Assembly (NCBI GenBank): GCA_037951105.1
Contig: JBAMJV010007985.1
Location: forward strand, 33,418-97,417
Direction of reading: 5' to 3'
Length of the DNA stretch: 64,000 nucleotides
From: Echinarachnius parma
Lineage: Eukaryota; Echinodermata; Echinoidea; Clypeasteroida; Echinarachniidae
Under the pieces are notes generated by a model. It saw nothing but the letters and a program-made list of their open reading frames with translations. It was not told where the DNA came from and did not search any database. Of the stretch, positions 21,586 to 32,880 are shown piece after piece. Position 1 is the stretch's first letter. Every line of letters starts with the position of its first letter. Position numbers and translations under genes: made by a program.

Positions 21586-22555
21586 TTAAAAGGACTAAGG
21601 CCCCTGTATAAATCGAGTATATTATTATTATTATTATTATTACACATGCGTCGGCTTTTAAAGCCGGCCCCGGGGCCGGCCTCACGCCGGCAATTTGAAG
21701 CCGCCTCGAGACCATTAAACCCCTGTTACACATTGCAGGACCCCTGTAATTATATTCACAAGATTCACGGTGATCAGGCCTCATATCCATATACGGCTCT
21801 GCTCATACCATATTTAGTGTTGGCATCAGCGCGCCCTTGTATCCCATATTAGGCATATTAAGCGACCTACTTCCTTATTGCGCGCAGTACGCGCGCGCTA
21901 CAAGCGAATTATGCGCGCGCTGCAAGCGCATTAAGCGCGCGCTGCAAGTTCATTTGCATATTCAAGCCGGCCTCAGTCCACTTACCCTGTTACACATACC
22001 GATTGCCGGACTGAGGCCGGCCTGAGGCCGGCTTCAAACCACATCCAGAGGTGGACAGAAATGGGGCCGGCCTCAGGCCGGCTTTTCAAAATTGACCCCT
22101 GTTACACATGAATGAAGTGGACTGAGGCCGCCTCAGGAGGCGGCCTCAGTCCACTTAAAAGGTATGTGTAACAGAGGTCTAAGTAACATTTTCCAAATCC
22201 TCCAAATCCGATAGCGGTTCCCTCATAGTCATACCTTGTTGTATTCTTATTAACAATACAATCATGGGACAGGTTTAGGTTTTTCAAATTTCCCTTTCGT
22301 AACAAAATATATGCACGATTGAAGTGTTCAGATATTGATTAATCCACTGGATCGTCAAAACCGTGATCAAAGTGAGTGCAATGAGTTATAATATCACTTA
22401 CGTTATTTGCTCATGCATAACTCGGCCATATATCGTCCTTTAAACTTAACATATTCACACAACATCAGATTGACATATCAGATAACAACAATATCCATTG
22501 TATCAACCACTTATCACTTTTTGCACATGTCAACAAAGTTAATAGATCCCTTTAA
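21586..22555. mobile_element. MITE family B copy split by an inner element
   Basis: The left 10-14 bp (TTAAAAGGACTAAG) and the right part from 22179 (CTAAGTAACATTTTCC to GATCCCTTTAA) are family B sequence. An unrelated GC-rich element lies between them. Copy A reads CGCTTAATGTAAC at 17415-17427, the empty site of the whole insertion. Confidence 0.8.
21600..22178. mobile_element. GC-rich palindromic word element nested in a MITE
   Basis: The element is flanked by CTAAG on both sides (21595-21599 and 22179-22183), consistent with a 5-bp target duplication. Inside are repeated words CCTGTTACACAT (four places, both orientations), GGCCGGC palindromes, ACTGAGGCCG in both orientations, and three copies of GCGCGCGCTRCAAGCG near 21889-21948. 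It is sharply GC-rich against AT-rich flanks. It has no coding capacity. Confidence 0.75.
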
Positions 22556-22748
22556 TTTAACTGTACAAGACCGTTGCGAGTGAAAATATTGCTGGGGCAC
22601 AAAATGCAAAATGCGTATATTTGATGACTTGCAATTTTTTGTATGCTTATAATTGATAACAATTCTTTCTGCTATGAGGTATAATGGTACTAGCTTTATT
22701 ACTTCCCTTTTAACCACACTAACATAATGATTGTTTACATTTTAACCC

Positions 22749-23128
22749 TTAAAGGGACTTAGAAACATTGTCCAAATTCTCAAAATTAATTTGAATTCTA
22801 GCGTTTCCCTCATACCTTGTTGTATTCGTATTACAAATAAAATCATAGGACAGGTTTCGGTTTTTAAATTTCCCTTTCGTTACAAAGATATGTACGATTG
22901 AAGTGTTCAGATAATAAATTATCCGTTGGATATTCAAAACCGTGTACAAAGTGAGTGCAATGAGTTATTGAATTATTGCATTTGTGATCATTACTCGTCC
23001 ATGCAACGTCCATTTGACTTGAAATGTTCACACAATACCCTAAGGACATATCAGATAATAACAATATACATTGCATCAACCATTCATCACTTTGTGCACA
23101 TGACAACAAAGTTACTAGATCCCTTTAA
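22749..23128. mobile_element. MITE family B insertion in copy B
   Basis: TTAAAGGGACTTAGAAACAT at the left and GTTACTAGATCCCTTTAA at the right. Copy A near 17600 lacks it. Internal blocks match 5312-5698 closely. Confidence 0.85.
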
Positions 23129-23956
23129 TGGGGTAAAACGCTGATACAATATCAGCCATCACCTTCAAGTGTGCAATTGTGTACACAAAGATGTGGTCTG
23201 CATCCTATGGTATGCAGAAATGCACCCCATAAGATGCCAATACCCCAATTTGGAGTGCAGAACTGCACCCTTAAGTGTGCTGCTATTGTAGCTGCAGCAT
23301 TTTGCCCCCTATCCACAGAAATACAATATAAATACTAGAACCCCAACTGAATAAGCGTATAGCGTTTTAACCACAGAGATAGGCCACACCTTTATCAGCA
23401 AGTTTTTGAAAATACGCACCGAATGTCATGCAAATGAGGTAGTACGTCAGATTTTTTTCATTTGAATAAATTATCAGACGTGGATTCATTGGATAAATTA
23501 ACACATTACGCAAAAAGATAAAGTAATTACGCATTGCGCACTTGCAGTTGCCATGGCATTTAAACACGCACTTCTCAGCAAAATTGCGCTTCATAATACC
23601 AAAGACGCTTCAGTATTCTAATTCATCTCTATTATTTTAATTACGCGCAGTACTAACAGTTACGCGATGTCATGTATTTAATTGGGCACAGTCAAGAAAC
23701 AGGGGATTTCCCTACTAGGATCAAAATATTGTTTTTCATTGTGACGTCAACAGAGGCATACCATAAATTCGTGCGTGATAATTGTGAAGTTCGCGCCCGC
23801 GCAATATTATGAATGAATTTACGCTAATATTACCATGGCAGCCAGTCGAATTAACATAACAATCGGTGGTTCTCTTCATTACAAATTTGGCCAACTTCCA
23901 TTTTGAGTTGGGGGGGCCTGCCCCTATCTGTGAACTAATTGTTTAGTGTGAAGAGT

Positions 23957-24493
23957 TTAAAGGGGTAGTTTAGTTTTGGTAAGGCTGAACTTTAGTAGCC
24001 AAAACCTCCACAGTAACATTATAAACTAATAGTTATAACTCCACCATACTCGAAAGGTATACAAAATTACAAACGACTAACTAAAAAGACTGTTATCATT
24101 CAAAAAGAGCCATTAAAACACAAGAGGGCGCTTTTTTAAAAGGCATTGGTTTCAACCATTTTTCATACAAAATAATGCATGTGATATTGGTAAATTGATT
24201 AAATAGCGAGATCATCAACAACTATTTAAAAAACGATTTTGAACATTTTTGAAAAAGTGCAAGCATTTTTTTTTTTTTAATAAAAATCATCTAATTATTT
24301 GGGCCCCAAATAATTATAAGATCATACATATTTATTGATATTTCAGGCGTTTCTTGGTCGATTTTGACCAAATAAAATTTATTCTGCCATTTAAATTGCA
24401 TGTTCTCTCAAATTCGACACTCAGTTTTTCATTAACTCACCAAAAATTGTGATGTGCAGCGCCTTCTCTACCAAAACTAAACTACCCCTTTAA
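23957..24493. mobile_element. MITE family C insertion in copy B
   Basis: AAAGGGGTAGTTTAGTTTTG at the left and AAACTAAACTACCCCTTTAA at the right, with GGGCCCC at 24301-24307. Copy A at 17801-17815 reads GAAGAGTTTAAACGTTAAT, the exact undisturbed target. Confidence 0.9.
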
Positions 24494-24722
24494 ACGTTAA
24501 TTATAATGGTTAATTTGTAGGTAAACTATTGGTGTTAATAGGGTTAATGGAGGTCGAGCGTCCGTTTCAGCTTGTTTACCAACGGATGCTCCACGTCCTC
24601 CGGCAGGATTTGTTTTAGTATTTTAATAATAATCGATAATAATCGATGCATAATGATGCCTTAACTCAACAAAAACTTCCCTGTCCAGAAAGACTATTGT
24701 ACTAGAATTGTATATGATAGTG

Positions 24723-25098
24723 TTAAAGGGATCTAGCTTCTATTTTTTGGCATATGCAGAAAGTGATGAGTGTTAGTATAATGTGTAGTTTTATTGCTAT
24801 CTGATATGTGTGAAGTATTGTGTGAAGTTTTCACGATGAATGGAGGTTACATGGACGAGTAGTAAGCGAAAATACTTAGTAATATTTACCAACTAATTGC
24901 ACTGATTTTGTACACGGTTAAGACTTTAGTTGAGAAACACCCCAATCATTAATATTTGTGTAATGAAAGGGAAGCTAGAAAAAAATGAAACCTGTTCCAT
25001 ATAACTGTTTCTATAATCCAATAAAACAATGTAAGAGAGAACTTATAGATTTCTAAATAAGTTTTATGGATTTAGACAGTGTTACTAGATCCCTTTAA
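24723..25098. mobile_element. MITE family B-variant in copy B
   Basis: TTAAAGGGATCTAGCTTC at the left and GTTACTAGATCCCTTTAA at the right. This is the paralogue of 18029-18409 and is shared by both duplication copies. Confidence 0.75.
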
Positions 25099-25352
25099 AG
25101 TATTGCGCATGCGCATGACTTCATATTCGTGCTCGTTCCACTCATTACGAATACGTTCAAGTTTGATTTCAAGTTCAAATGCAAGTTCAAATTTAAGTTT
25201 AAGTTCAAGTTTATTCCGACAAGAGGAAATATGAACCACATGCTCTTCTTAAATAGGTTAGGCCCCTCTAAACAACTCATCATAATTTCATTACCAAGAC
25301 ATTTGTTACGATTTCTTCATGACACAATATTCAAATAATAGTAATGTCTGTG

Positions 25353-25832
25353 TTAAAGGGGTAGTTTAGTTGTGGTATAGAGGGCGCTGCACAAAATAGT
25401 TGTTTTGTTACATAATGACAAACTAAGTCTAAAATTGCAATGGCAGATTAGACTTCATTTTATTTTGATCAAAATCCGCTCAGAAACGGTTGAAAAATCA
25501 ATGAATAAATCCGATCAAATTTCGGGTCAGATTTATTCGAGGATTTTTGTTTTTATTACAAAAATACTCATACTTTTTCAAAAATTGTCAAAAGAGGTTT
25601 TTAAATAGTTGTTGATGATCTCTTTTTTTAATAATTATTTCAACAAAACATCACATGTATACTCTTGTATGGAAATGGTTGAAACCTATGTTCTTATAGA
25701 GAGCACCCTCATGTGTTTGCAATTTTCTATACCTTTTGAGCATGGTGGAGTTACAACTATTAGTTTATAATGTCATTGTGCAGGTTTTTGTTACTAACGC
25801 TCAGCCTTACCAAAACTGTACAATTACTTTAT
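25353..25832. mobile_element. MITE family C copy with eroded right end
   Basis: TTAAAGGGGTAGTTTAGTTG at the left, but the right end reads CAAAACTGTACAATTACTTTAT, so the terminal repeat is decayed. This is the paralogue of 18607-19216, with a 3' internal deletion. Confidence 0.7.
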
Positions 25833-26050
25833 GGTTTACTAAGCACAAATATCATAAACATGGTGCTTTTATGTCAACATTTTACACAATATAATGTATT
25901 AACTGAAGTATTTATGACATGTCAAATTGTATCATTTTACTGGCGTAAAGTTTGCATTTTATATTATATCAAAACGGCTGAAATGTATATTGGGTCACGT
26001 TTTCTTTAATCTATGCTCAGTCAGCCATTACATGATATACATGTTTTCAT

Positions 26051-26690
26051 TTAAAGGGACAGATCCTCTTTTGCAAGCCAAATTTCAAAAGTTGCGAGAT
26101 TATTGTCTTATATGAAAGAAAATGTCATTTAATAGCATGCCTGAACAAATTAGGGCTTGAAATCTCTTTTTCGTGGAGTTATAGACCTAAAACTAATAAA
26201 CCGTCGTCCAACAAAACAATTGTGCATTATACGTATATTCACCCAGTGAGGAAGTTCGTACAGGGATTCCTAGAAGTACCACAACGCTATGCGTGACCCC
26301 TACGTGACTCGCGCTAGCTACGTGACCCACACACATATACGAATAGCATGACCGCACACTAGGCAAAATAACCAAACCACGCTTAAACTGACTACATGTA
26401 ATTACATATTCTTCATTTTTGAGATTTTTGTCCGTGACATACCTTTACAAATGTCGGCTTCACAATACTTTTGCAAGAATAAGTACAATATAGTTGTAAT
26501 ATTATGCTAAATCAGTTAAACTCTTTTATTGACCGATATATAGTCTGATGGAGGGACGCATTCGTTTTTCATTCATAGAATCCAAATTATAGGGCTGTCC
26601 GATCTTATTTTTTTGTGTGTGTTACATTCATCCCCATTCGTCAACTGGAAACTGTTCAGACGTTTTGTAAAAGAGGATCTGTCCCTTTAA
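26051..26690. mobile_element. 640-bp TIR element, AGGGACAGATCCTCTTTT ends
   Basis: The 18-bp inverted repeats are perfect, flanked by TTAA (26051-26054 and 26687-26690). Copy A reads TTTATTTAAGGGCCTTGC at 19454-19471, an intact empty site. The middle contains repeated ACGTGAC/GTGACCC words near 26285-26330. There is no transposase. Confidence 0.9.
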
Positions 26691-27599
26691 AGGCCTTACA
26701 AAGTTAAAACAATTTCAAACATCAAAGTAAAGTTTAGACGTAGGTTGGTGGGTTAAGGGCCATTTTGGATACAAACATATTTAAAACAAATTGGAAAGCC
26801 CCCCCCCCCCCCCCCCTCAAAAAAATAAAGATAAATAAATAAATGAAAATAAAGATTTAGTGTAAACAAAAAACTGCACTTCACTCGTCTCAAATCATAC
26901 AATGAATTTTGAAAAGTCATCTGTCCATGCCGGAGAATTGGATAGGGGGGTGGGTGGGGGGTGGGTGGTGGGTGGGTGGGTTGAGCTCTATACAAAATCC
27001 ATTTGGATGTTTGGAGCACGCACCCCCTCGCCCTGGCCCCTCTATAGGCTACTCCCCTGTTGCAGCAGCGCATGTAAGATCACGTTTATTTGAAGGACAT
27101 TCAAGTTATCCATTAACTTCATTAAATTCAACCAAAAATCAGTTGGAGCTCCCAATTCGCCCTAGACCTCGATCGTTTCTTGGTAAATGGCAACAGGTTA
27201 ATGAAAAGGGCATTTTTATTTTCAAAATCTTTCCGGTTTCATGGATATATTTATAATTGTATTGAAAGCGTTCCGGAGCGCTTTCCGATGGTAGCCAAAA
27301 CCAATCTGCAGTACATAATAACGTGGGACATAAATGTTGACCTTCTCCACTCTTGAGTAAACAGATTTGTCTTTTCATAAGACTGTCACCCATCCTTCAG
27401 AAGGACATTACAATGACATCGGTAAATGAGTGAAGTTTCAACTTTGTATTTCGGACAAATCGTACAAAGTTAAAAATCACTTCGATGATGGGGTATTTAT
27501 CGGTATTTATCAAACAACTCTGCCCATTCTCTCGGCATCGCTCGGCACACAATTGAATGCACACTAACAATGGCGCGCGCATTGCTTGCGTGTTCAATG

Positions 27600-27730
27600 G
27601 TATATTTATTTATTTATTTATTTATTCAGTCTTCTTTTAAAAAAAAACACAGGGTAGCCCCATTCAGAGCCACAAAGGCCTGCTTTACAAGAGGGCCCTG
27701 TATCAGATAGAAATTACAATGTGTACATTA
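27600..27730 (-). mobile_element. LINE 3' end remnant with TTTA tail
   Basis: On the minus strand the sequence runs from GGCCTTTGTGGCTCTGAATG to GGGGCTACCCTGTG and then a run of AATA units. This is the typical shape of a CR1/L2-like LINE 3' end. No reverse transcriptase is attached. Confidence 0.5.
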
Positions 27731-28343
27731 AAAACACAGCATAAAGATAACGGGCAGTAAGTGCGATTTATCAGGCACTGACTTGGTAAAAATTTGCAAA
27801 AATGGGACCCTGACATGGAGTCCTCACAGCGCCCTAAAACAACTACGCGACCAAAATTACTGTTTTTGTTTTCGTTTTTCATTGGAAAAGAAACTTTATC
27901 CGTTGAACATAATCATTTTGTTACTATATTTTGGGAAGTGCCCCGTTCCGTTTGTTTGGGCCACCCTGTATTACAATGTGTTTCCTTCCGATAAAAGCAT
28001 GATAAGTATTCCATCCAAACTCGAAAACCATAACATTGAATGGTGTTCGCAGTCCGAGATTGTGTTTAATTTATTCATTGATATCTCACAATCGATGACA
28101 AGTGTCACACAATTATCAGTATCATCATTATCAGTTTGTTTCGTTTTTAATCATCACTTTATTAGGCAAATTCTGCCAATTAAAAGGAAGTACGTAACTC
28201 AGGACACTGCATAATAACTGCCAGCTCAGGGCAGTAAAAATGGTAACAACATCAAATTTAATACATAAGATGTGTAACACTTGGTTAAGTAATTAAGAAT
28301 TGTTCATAATTATACATCAAACAATCAACAGGATAGTTTGAAT

Positions 28344-28398
28344 GAATGAATGAATAACTTTATTACCAAAAGGTTCAAATATAACAATCATACATGTA
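28344..28398. repeat. GAAT microsatellite, possible retroelement tail
   Basis: GAATGAATGAATGAATAACT is followed by TTTATTACCAAAAGGTTC. The pattern suits a minus-strand LINE or SINE 3' end, cut off at the TIR element that begins at 28401. Confidence 0.5.
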
Positions 28399-28400
28399 TA

Positions 28401-30068
28401 TGGGCAACTCCAGCGTCATTACAAATCAGAGAATTTTCATGACTTTCCAATGCCACTACTAATTCATACCTCTAACTAATGTCTAACTTTTATTTTGATT
28501 ACAAAACAATATCCTAGTTAAGTATGCAAAAAAAGTTTCAGAACATTTATCCAATTCGTTACTGAGTAATTCTGCGAAATGTGCGCCGTCACGGACATTA
28601 CATCTTTTGGACATGACTTTTTGCATCCATATACATCTTTGCAAAAGTCTGTGAGTTCTGAGACCTCATAAAGGTGATTTAGGTATTTAATTATAGACAA
28701 GGCAATGATGAATTGAATCCAAGTTGTTTTGGGGGAAACGGGCCAGGCATATGTGATCTAGACAACAAAACGTTGCGTCACGGACATTACATTTTCAGCG
28801 TCACGGACATTACACTTTTGTCCACTTTTTCTAAACTCAGAAATAACCCGCAAAAAATGCTCCATTGTGCATGACACTTTTTTAATTGTACATTTGATAT
28901 GTAATCAAACAGTTTTGAGAACAAAAATTATATTTCAATTTTTTTTTTTCAATTAGCAAAAAATTATTTTAAAATATTAATAAGTTTTTCCAAAATTATT
29001 GTAAAATTTGAAATTTTTCAACAGAATTTGCAGTAAACCAAATGTTCAACTATTAAAAAAAATATTATACATTTTTAATGAGGTACAATGCTGTTTTGTG
29101 CCAAAAAATTGTAAAATCTAAAAAAAGTTGTGTACATCATGGGCATAACACATGGAAAATCATGGACTAAGAGTATAATTTTTGCAATTTGATCATACTA
29201 TATGAGATTTAACCATCTCTTTCTCCTCCCAGTAAGTTATAGTCAAGTCTTTATTGATTATTGAGACATGCATGTTCAAATTAAGCAAGGAATTTAGTTT
29301 TATAAATAGTTCAGAGTACTGACTCAAAGTTCACTATCTGATTAACGATACAATTTATTAAAATTTGAACCAGGAAGGTAGTAGTCCCCCAGTTACTTGG
29401 GATTATCTTATTTCTTGGCTAAAGTAAGACATTTACATAAGAAAATAATGCTTGATATTTTTTTGCTCTGCTTTTTTATACTTTTCACTGTGTATGTAAT
29501 GTCCGTGACGCAGCAGTGATGTAATGTCCGTGACGCCATTCTGGACAAGCCATCAAATATTTAAGTAAATGCTCTTGATATACTTTATGATATAACATTC
29601 TAGCTTTGCAAATGAATTTTGAATTAAATTGAATTAGGACTTCTGCTTCTACAAAAACGTTTATATCTAAAACGTCACGGACATTACACATCAATGTTGT
29701 AAGAATCAAGATTTTATCCAATAACAGTTTTCAAAAAGTAAAGATTTTTACACAATTTCCTTTTCTATGATGTTAAAACAAAGCATAAACAAGACATTAT
29801 AAGTAGAATTATTGTTCTGAAGTGATCCATATTTTTAACTTTTATTTCATAAACAACGGATGCAAATTTCATCATTTTGGGGGGTAATACATACAATTTT
29901 TGTCCCAACTTCAATGGCCAAAAAAAAAATATTCTGCATTGAATTTCAAACTTTTTTCCTTTCGTCATCAAAATATGGTCCTTCCTCATTACTATCCAGT
30001 AGTTAACAAGGCTGTCCCATGAGTTTCATTTTTCTATCCTTGGGTGACATTTTTCGTGGAATTGCCCA
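28401..30068. mobile_element. TIR element with TCACGGACATTACA words (copy 2)
   Basis: The ends TGGGCAACTCCA and TGGAATTGCCCA are flanked by TA (28399-28400 and 30069-30070). The word lies at 28589, 28778, 28801 and about 29675 (direct), and inverted at 29495-29511 and 29520-29536. The TIR-adjacent word at 28413-28423 has lost its middle (GCGTCATTACA). The left 430 bp match 7011-7440. The 1668-bp body is AT-rich without a transposase; a 60-codon minus frame (28518-28700) matches the one in copy 1. Confidence 0.8.
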
Positions 30069-30204
30069 TATAAGAAATGTTAACGTACAAACAAATTGGT
30101 AAAAGGACCCTACAGAAATAGCAGCTATTGTTAGTGGGGCGTAGGACCCTTTGTACATGAATAAATGACTTACATTTAAATGAGGCAAGAAAACTATGAT
30201 TAAA

Positions 30205-31784
30205 TAACAGTCTATACTAAGTATTTACAATAGTGGACATTCACTCACTAATAACAACAACACTATACGGTTATATAAAACATATCAAATATTTTCAAAA
30301 GAATACAAAATCTTTGGCAGCAAATCACAAAAGATTATGAGACGTAATGACTCAATAAATACTTTTTTACATTTATCTTAATAAGGTGGAGTCTATCAAG
30401 TCTTAGTATCTCCAAAGGCATACTATTCCAAATATCAGAACCCTGAAATGAGATTGAAGTTTTTCCATGCTCTGTTCTCATCTTAGGCTTAACCAAAATA
30501 TTTCCATCTTTTTGTCTTGTATTATAAGAGTTTTCGAAAAAGGTATAATATTCAAACACTGAGTGTGGTAAATGTTTATAAATTAACTTAAAAATAAAAA
30601 GTGTTACTAACAATTTATGCAGCTTAAACACATCTAATATACCTAATGAATAAAACAATGGGGAGGATGAGGCCATTCTATTATTGAAAGTAATTGCTCT
30701 GAATGACATTTTTGTTAACATCAATATTTTGTTCATCAACATCAAAGGTGCACTTCCCCAGACTTCAAGGCCGTAAGATAAGTGTGACTGAATAAACGAA
30801 TAATACAATAATACAAGGACTTGTTTGGGAACAAAGTGTCGTAGTCTATACAAAATTCCTACTTTCCTACGAAGTACAGAGCATAAATTATTTATATGTT
30901 CATCCCATACCAAATACCTATCACTATATATTCCAACGAAAAGAGATACGTGTACTTCATTCAATAACTCATTCTTCATTTTTACAACTCCAACAATACG
31001 ACACTCTTTTCTCCTTGGCTTAATAATCATAAAATTTGTTTTCTTTATATTAATCTTATTCGCATCACACCACTCATCAATATGTTTTAAATTATCAGTT
31101 ATTTCCAATAAATCAATATCTGCCTGATTAGGCAAAAGTGAATGAAAAAACATTAGAGTCATCAGCAAAGAGTCTAAAATTAAAGTAGTCTGATGATCTA
31201 GGCAGATCATTAATATAAATCAAAAAAGTGTAGGACCTAGAACAGATCCCTGGGGCACCCCACATTTAATTAAGGACATGGCAGAAGTGGAACCATTATG
31301 ATGCACAAACTGACGACGGTCACTCAAATAATCACGAAACCAATTCAATTGAGTTCCTCGTACACCATAATTTCCTAACTTGCCCGAGAGTATATCATGA
31401 TTCATTGTATCAAATGCTTTAGCAAAGTCAACAAAGACACCTACAGTAATTCGACCTTCATCCTGAAACTGGATTAACTGATTTATCAAGCTAATCAGTG
31501 ATAAATTTGTACTATGCTTTTCCCTGAAACCATACTGATGTTTATACAATAAATCATATTTTCCCAGGAATTTCCCTAAACGAATATTCACTAACTTCTC
31601 AAACACTTTACTTAGAATAGGTAAGACAGATATAGGCCTATAATTCCCTGGATCAGTTCTTGTACCTTTCTTATACACCGGACTGACTCTGGCTATCTTC
31701 ATAGAACGTGGGAAGACACCCAATTGACAAGACGTATTCAAAATATATGACAGTGGTTGCGACACATAATACACACCATCTTAG
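30205..31784 (-). pseudogene. LINE reverse transcriptase, 5'-truncated and frameshifted
   Basis: The minus strand encodes a non-LTR reverse transcriptase of the CR1/jockey type. The segment 31774-31220 shows NYRPISVLPILSKVFE, GFREKHSTN, the catalytic block FVDFAKAFDTMNHDIL and GVPQGSVLGP. Near 31226 a T run is one base short and shifts the frame. The FADD catalytic box lies in a short stretch of another frame (about 31211-31150). A second shift then restores the frame of 31150-30335, which carries thumb-region sequence (EVWGSAPL near 30755). The 5' end is cut at a family C MITE (31785). It cannot make an active enzyme as it stands. Confidence 0.85.
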
Positions 31785-32880
31785 TTAAAGGGGTAGTTTA
31801 GTTTTGGTAGAGAGGGCGCTGCACGTCACAATTTGTTTGTGAGGTAATGAAAAACCGAGTGTCGAATTTGAGAGAACATGCAATTTTAATGGCAGAATAA
31901 ACTTTACTTGGTCAAAATCGACCCAGTAACGGCTGAAATATCAATCAATATATTTGATCTAATAATTATTTGGGCCCAAATAATTAAAGGGATAGTTGAG
32001 TTTTGGTAGAGAGGGCGCTAGACTACTTCTTTTTTTGTGAGGTAATGAAAAACCGAGTGTAAAATTTGAAAGAGCATAATATTTACATAATAAAATCATC
32101 TTTGTTTGATCTAAATCGGTTCAGAGACGGCTGAAATATCCATAAATATAACAATTTGTAATAAACCTGGGGCCCCGGGTTTATTAGAGAATTTTGAACC
32201 AGCCGTTAAAAATTCAGAAAAATGCTTCCTCTTTTCAAAAAGTAACAAAATAGGTATTTAAATAGTTGTTGGTTATTTCTCTATCTAATCACTATTTCAA
32301 CAAAGCATCACATGCACAATATTTTATTTAAAATGGCTGAAACCAATGAGTGTATAGAGAGCGCCCTCTTACGTTTTAACGGCTATTTTTGAATGATAAC
32401 ATGACCTTTACTACGTCATTTGTAATTTTGTGTTCCTTTCTACTTATAACTATTAGTTTGTAATGTAATGATGCAGGTTTTGGTTACTAAAATTCAGTTT
32501 CACCAAAACTGTACTCTCCTTACCAGAACTCAACTATCCCTTTAACTGATTTTTCAAAAAATTAAAAAAATGCTTCGCTTTTTTTTAAATTGTCAAAAGC
32601 GTTTTTTAAATAGTTGTTGATGATCTCTTTATTTAATCATTATTTCAATAAAACATCACATGCATAATTTTGTATGAAAAATTGTTGAAACCAATGCTTT
32701 TCTAGAAAGCGCCCTCTTGTGTTTTAATGGTTCGTTTTGAATGATAACGGGCTTTTTAGCTAGTCGTTTGAAATTGTGTATACCTTTCGAGCATGGTGGA
32801 GTTATAACTATTATTATAATGTTACTGTCCAGGTTTGGTTACTAAAGTTCAGCCTTACCAAAACTGTACTACCCCTTTAA
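31785..32880. mobile_element. MITE family C, outer copy interrupted by a nested copy
   Basis: The outer element starts TTAAAGGGGTAGTTTAGTTT and ends AAAACTGTACTACCCCTTTAA. Its left part (31785-31983) and right part (32546-32880) join to a standard family C body, as judged from 23957-24493. The inner element occupies 31984-32545. Confidence 0.85.
31984..32545. mobile_element. MITE family C, inner nested copy
   Basis: AAAGGGATAGTTGAGTTTTG at the left and AACTCAACTATCCCTTTAA at the right, closely matching 14144-14707 including the GGGGCCCC core near 32171. It lies in the middle of another family C element beside its GGGCCCAAATAATT core. Confidence 0.9.

Larger units (their letters stand above)
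20477..27490 (+). repeat. Segmental duplication copy B, expanded by TIR insertions
   Basis: This is the second, longer copy of 16810-20240. Colinear blocks are interrupted by elements absent from copy A: 20979-21544, 21586-22555 (itself nested), 22749-23128, 23957-24493 and 26051-26690. Together these account for most of the length difference. About 600 bp near 23330-23930 also lacks a clear counterpart in A. The order and orientation of blocks are preserved, so this is a tandem direct duplication. Confidence 0.85.

Noticed and set aside
7135-28700. Similar 60-codon minus frames at 7135-7317 and 28518-28700
   Set aside because: They lie in homologous TIR elements and read across the non-coding words; nucleotide similarity explains the shared frame.
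30825-31127. 100-codon plus frame
   Set aside because: It lies antisense to the LINE reverse transcriptase, which has clear motifs on the minus strand.
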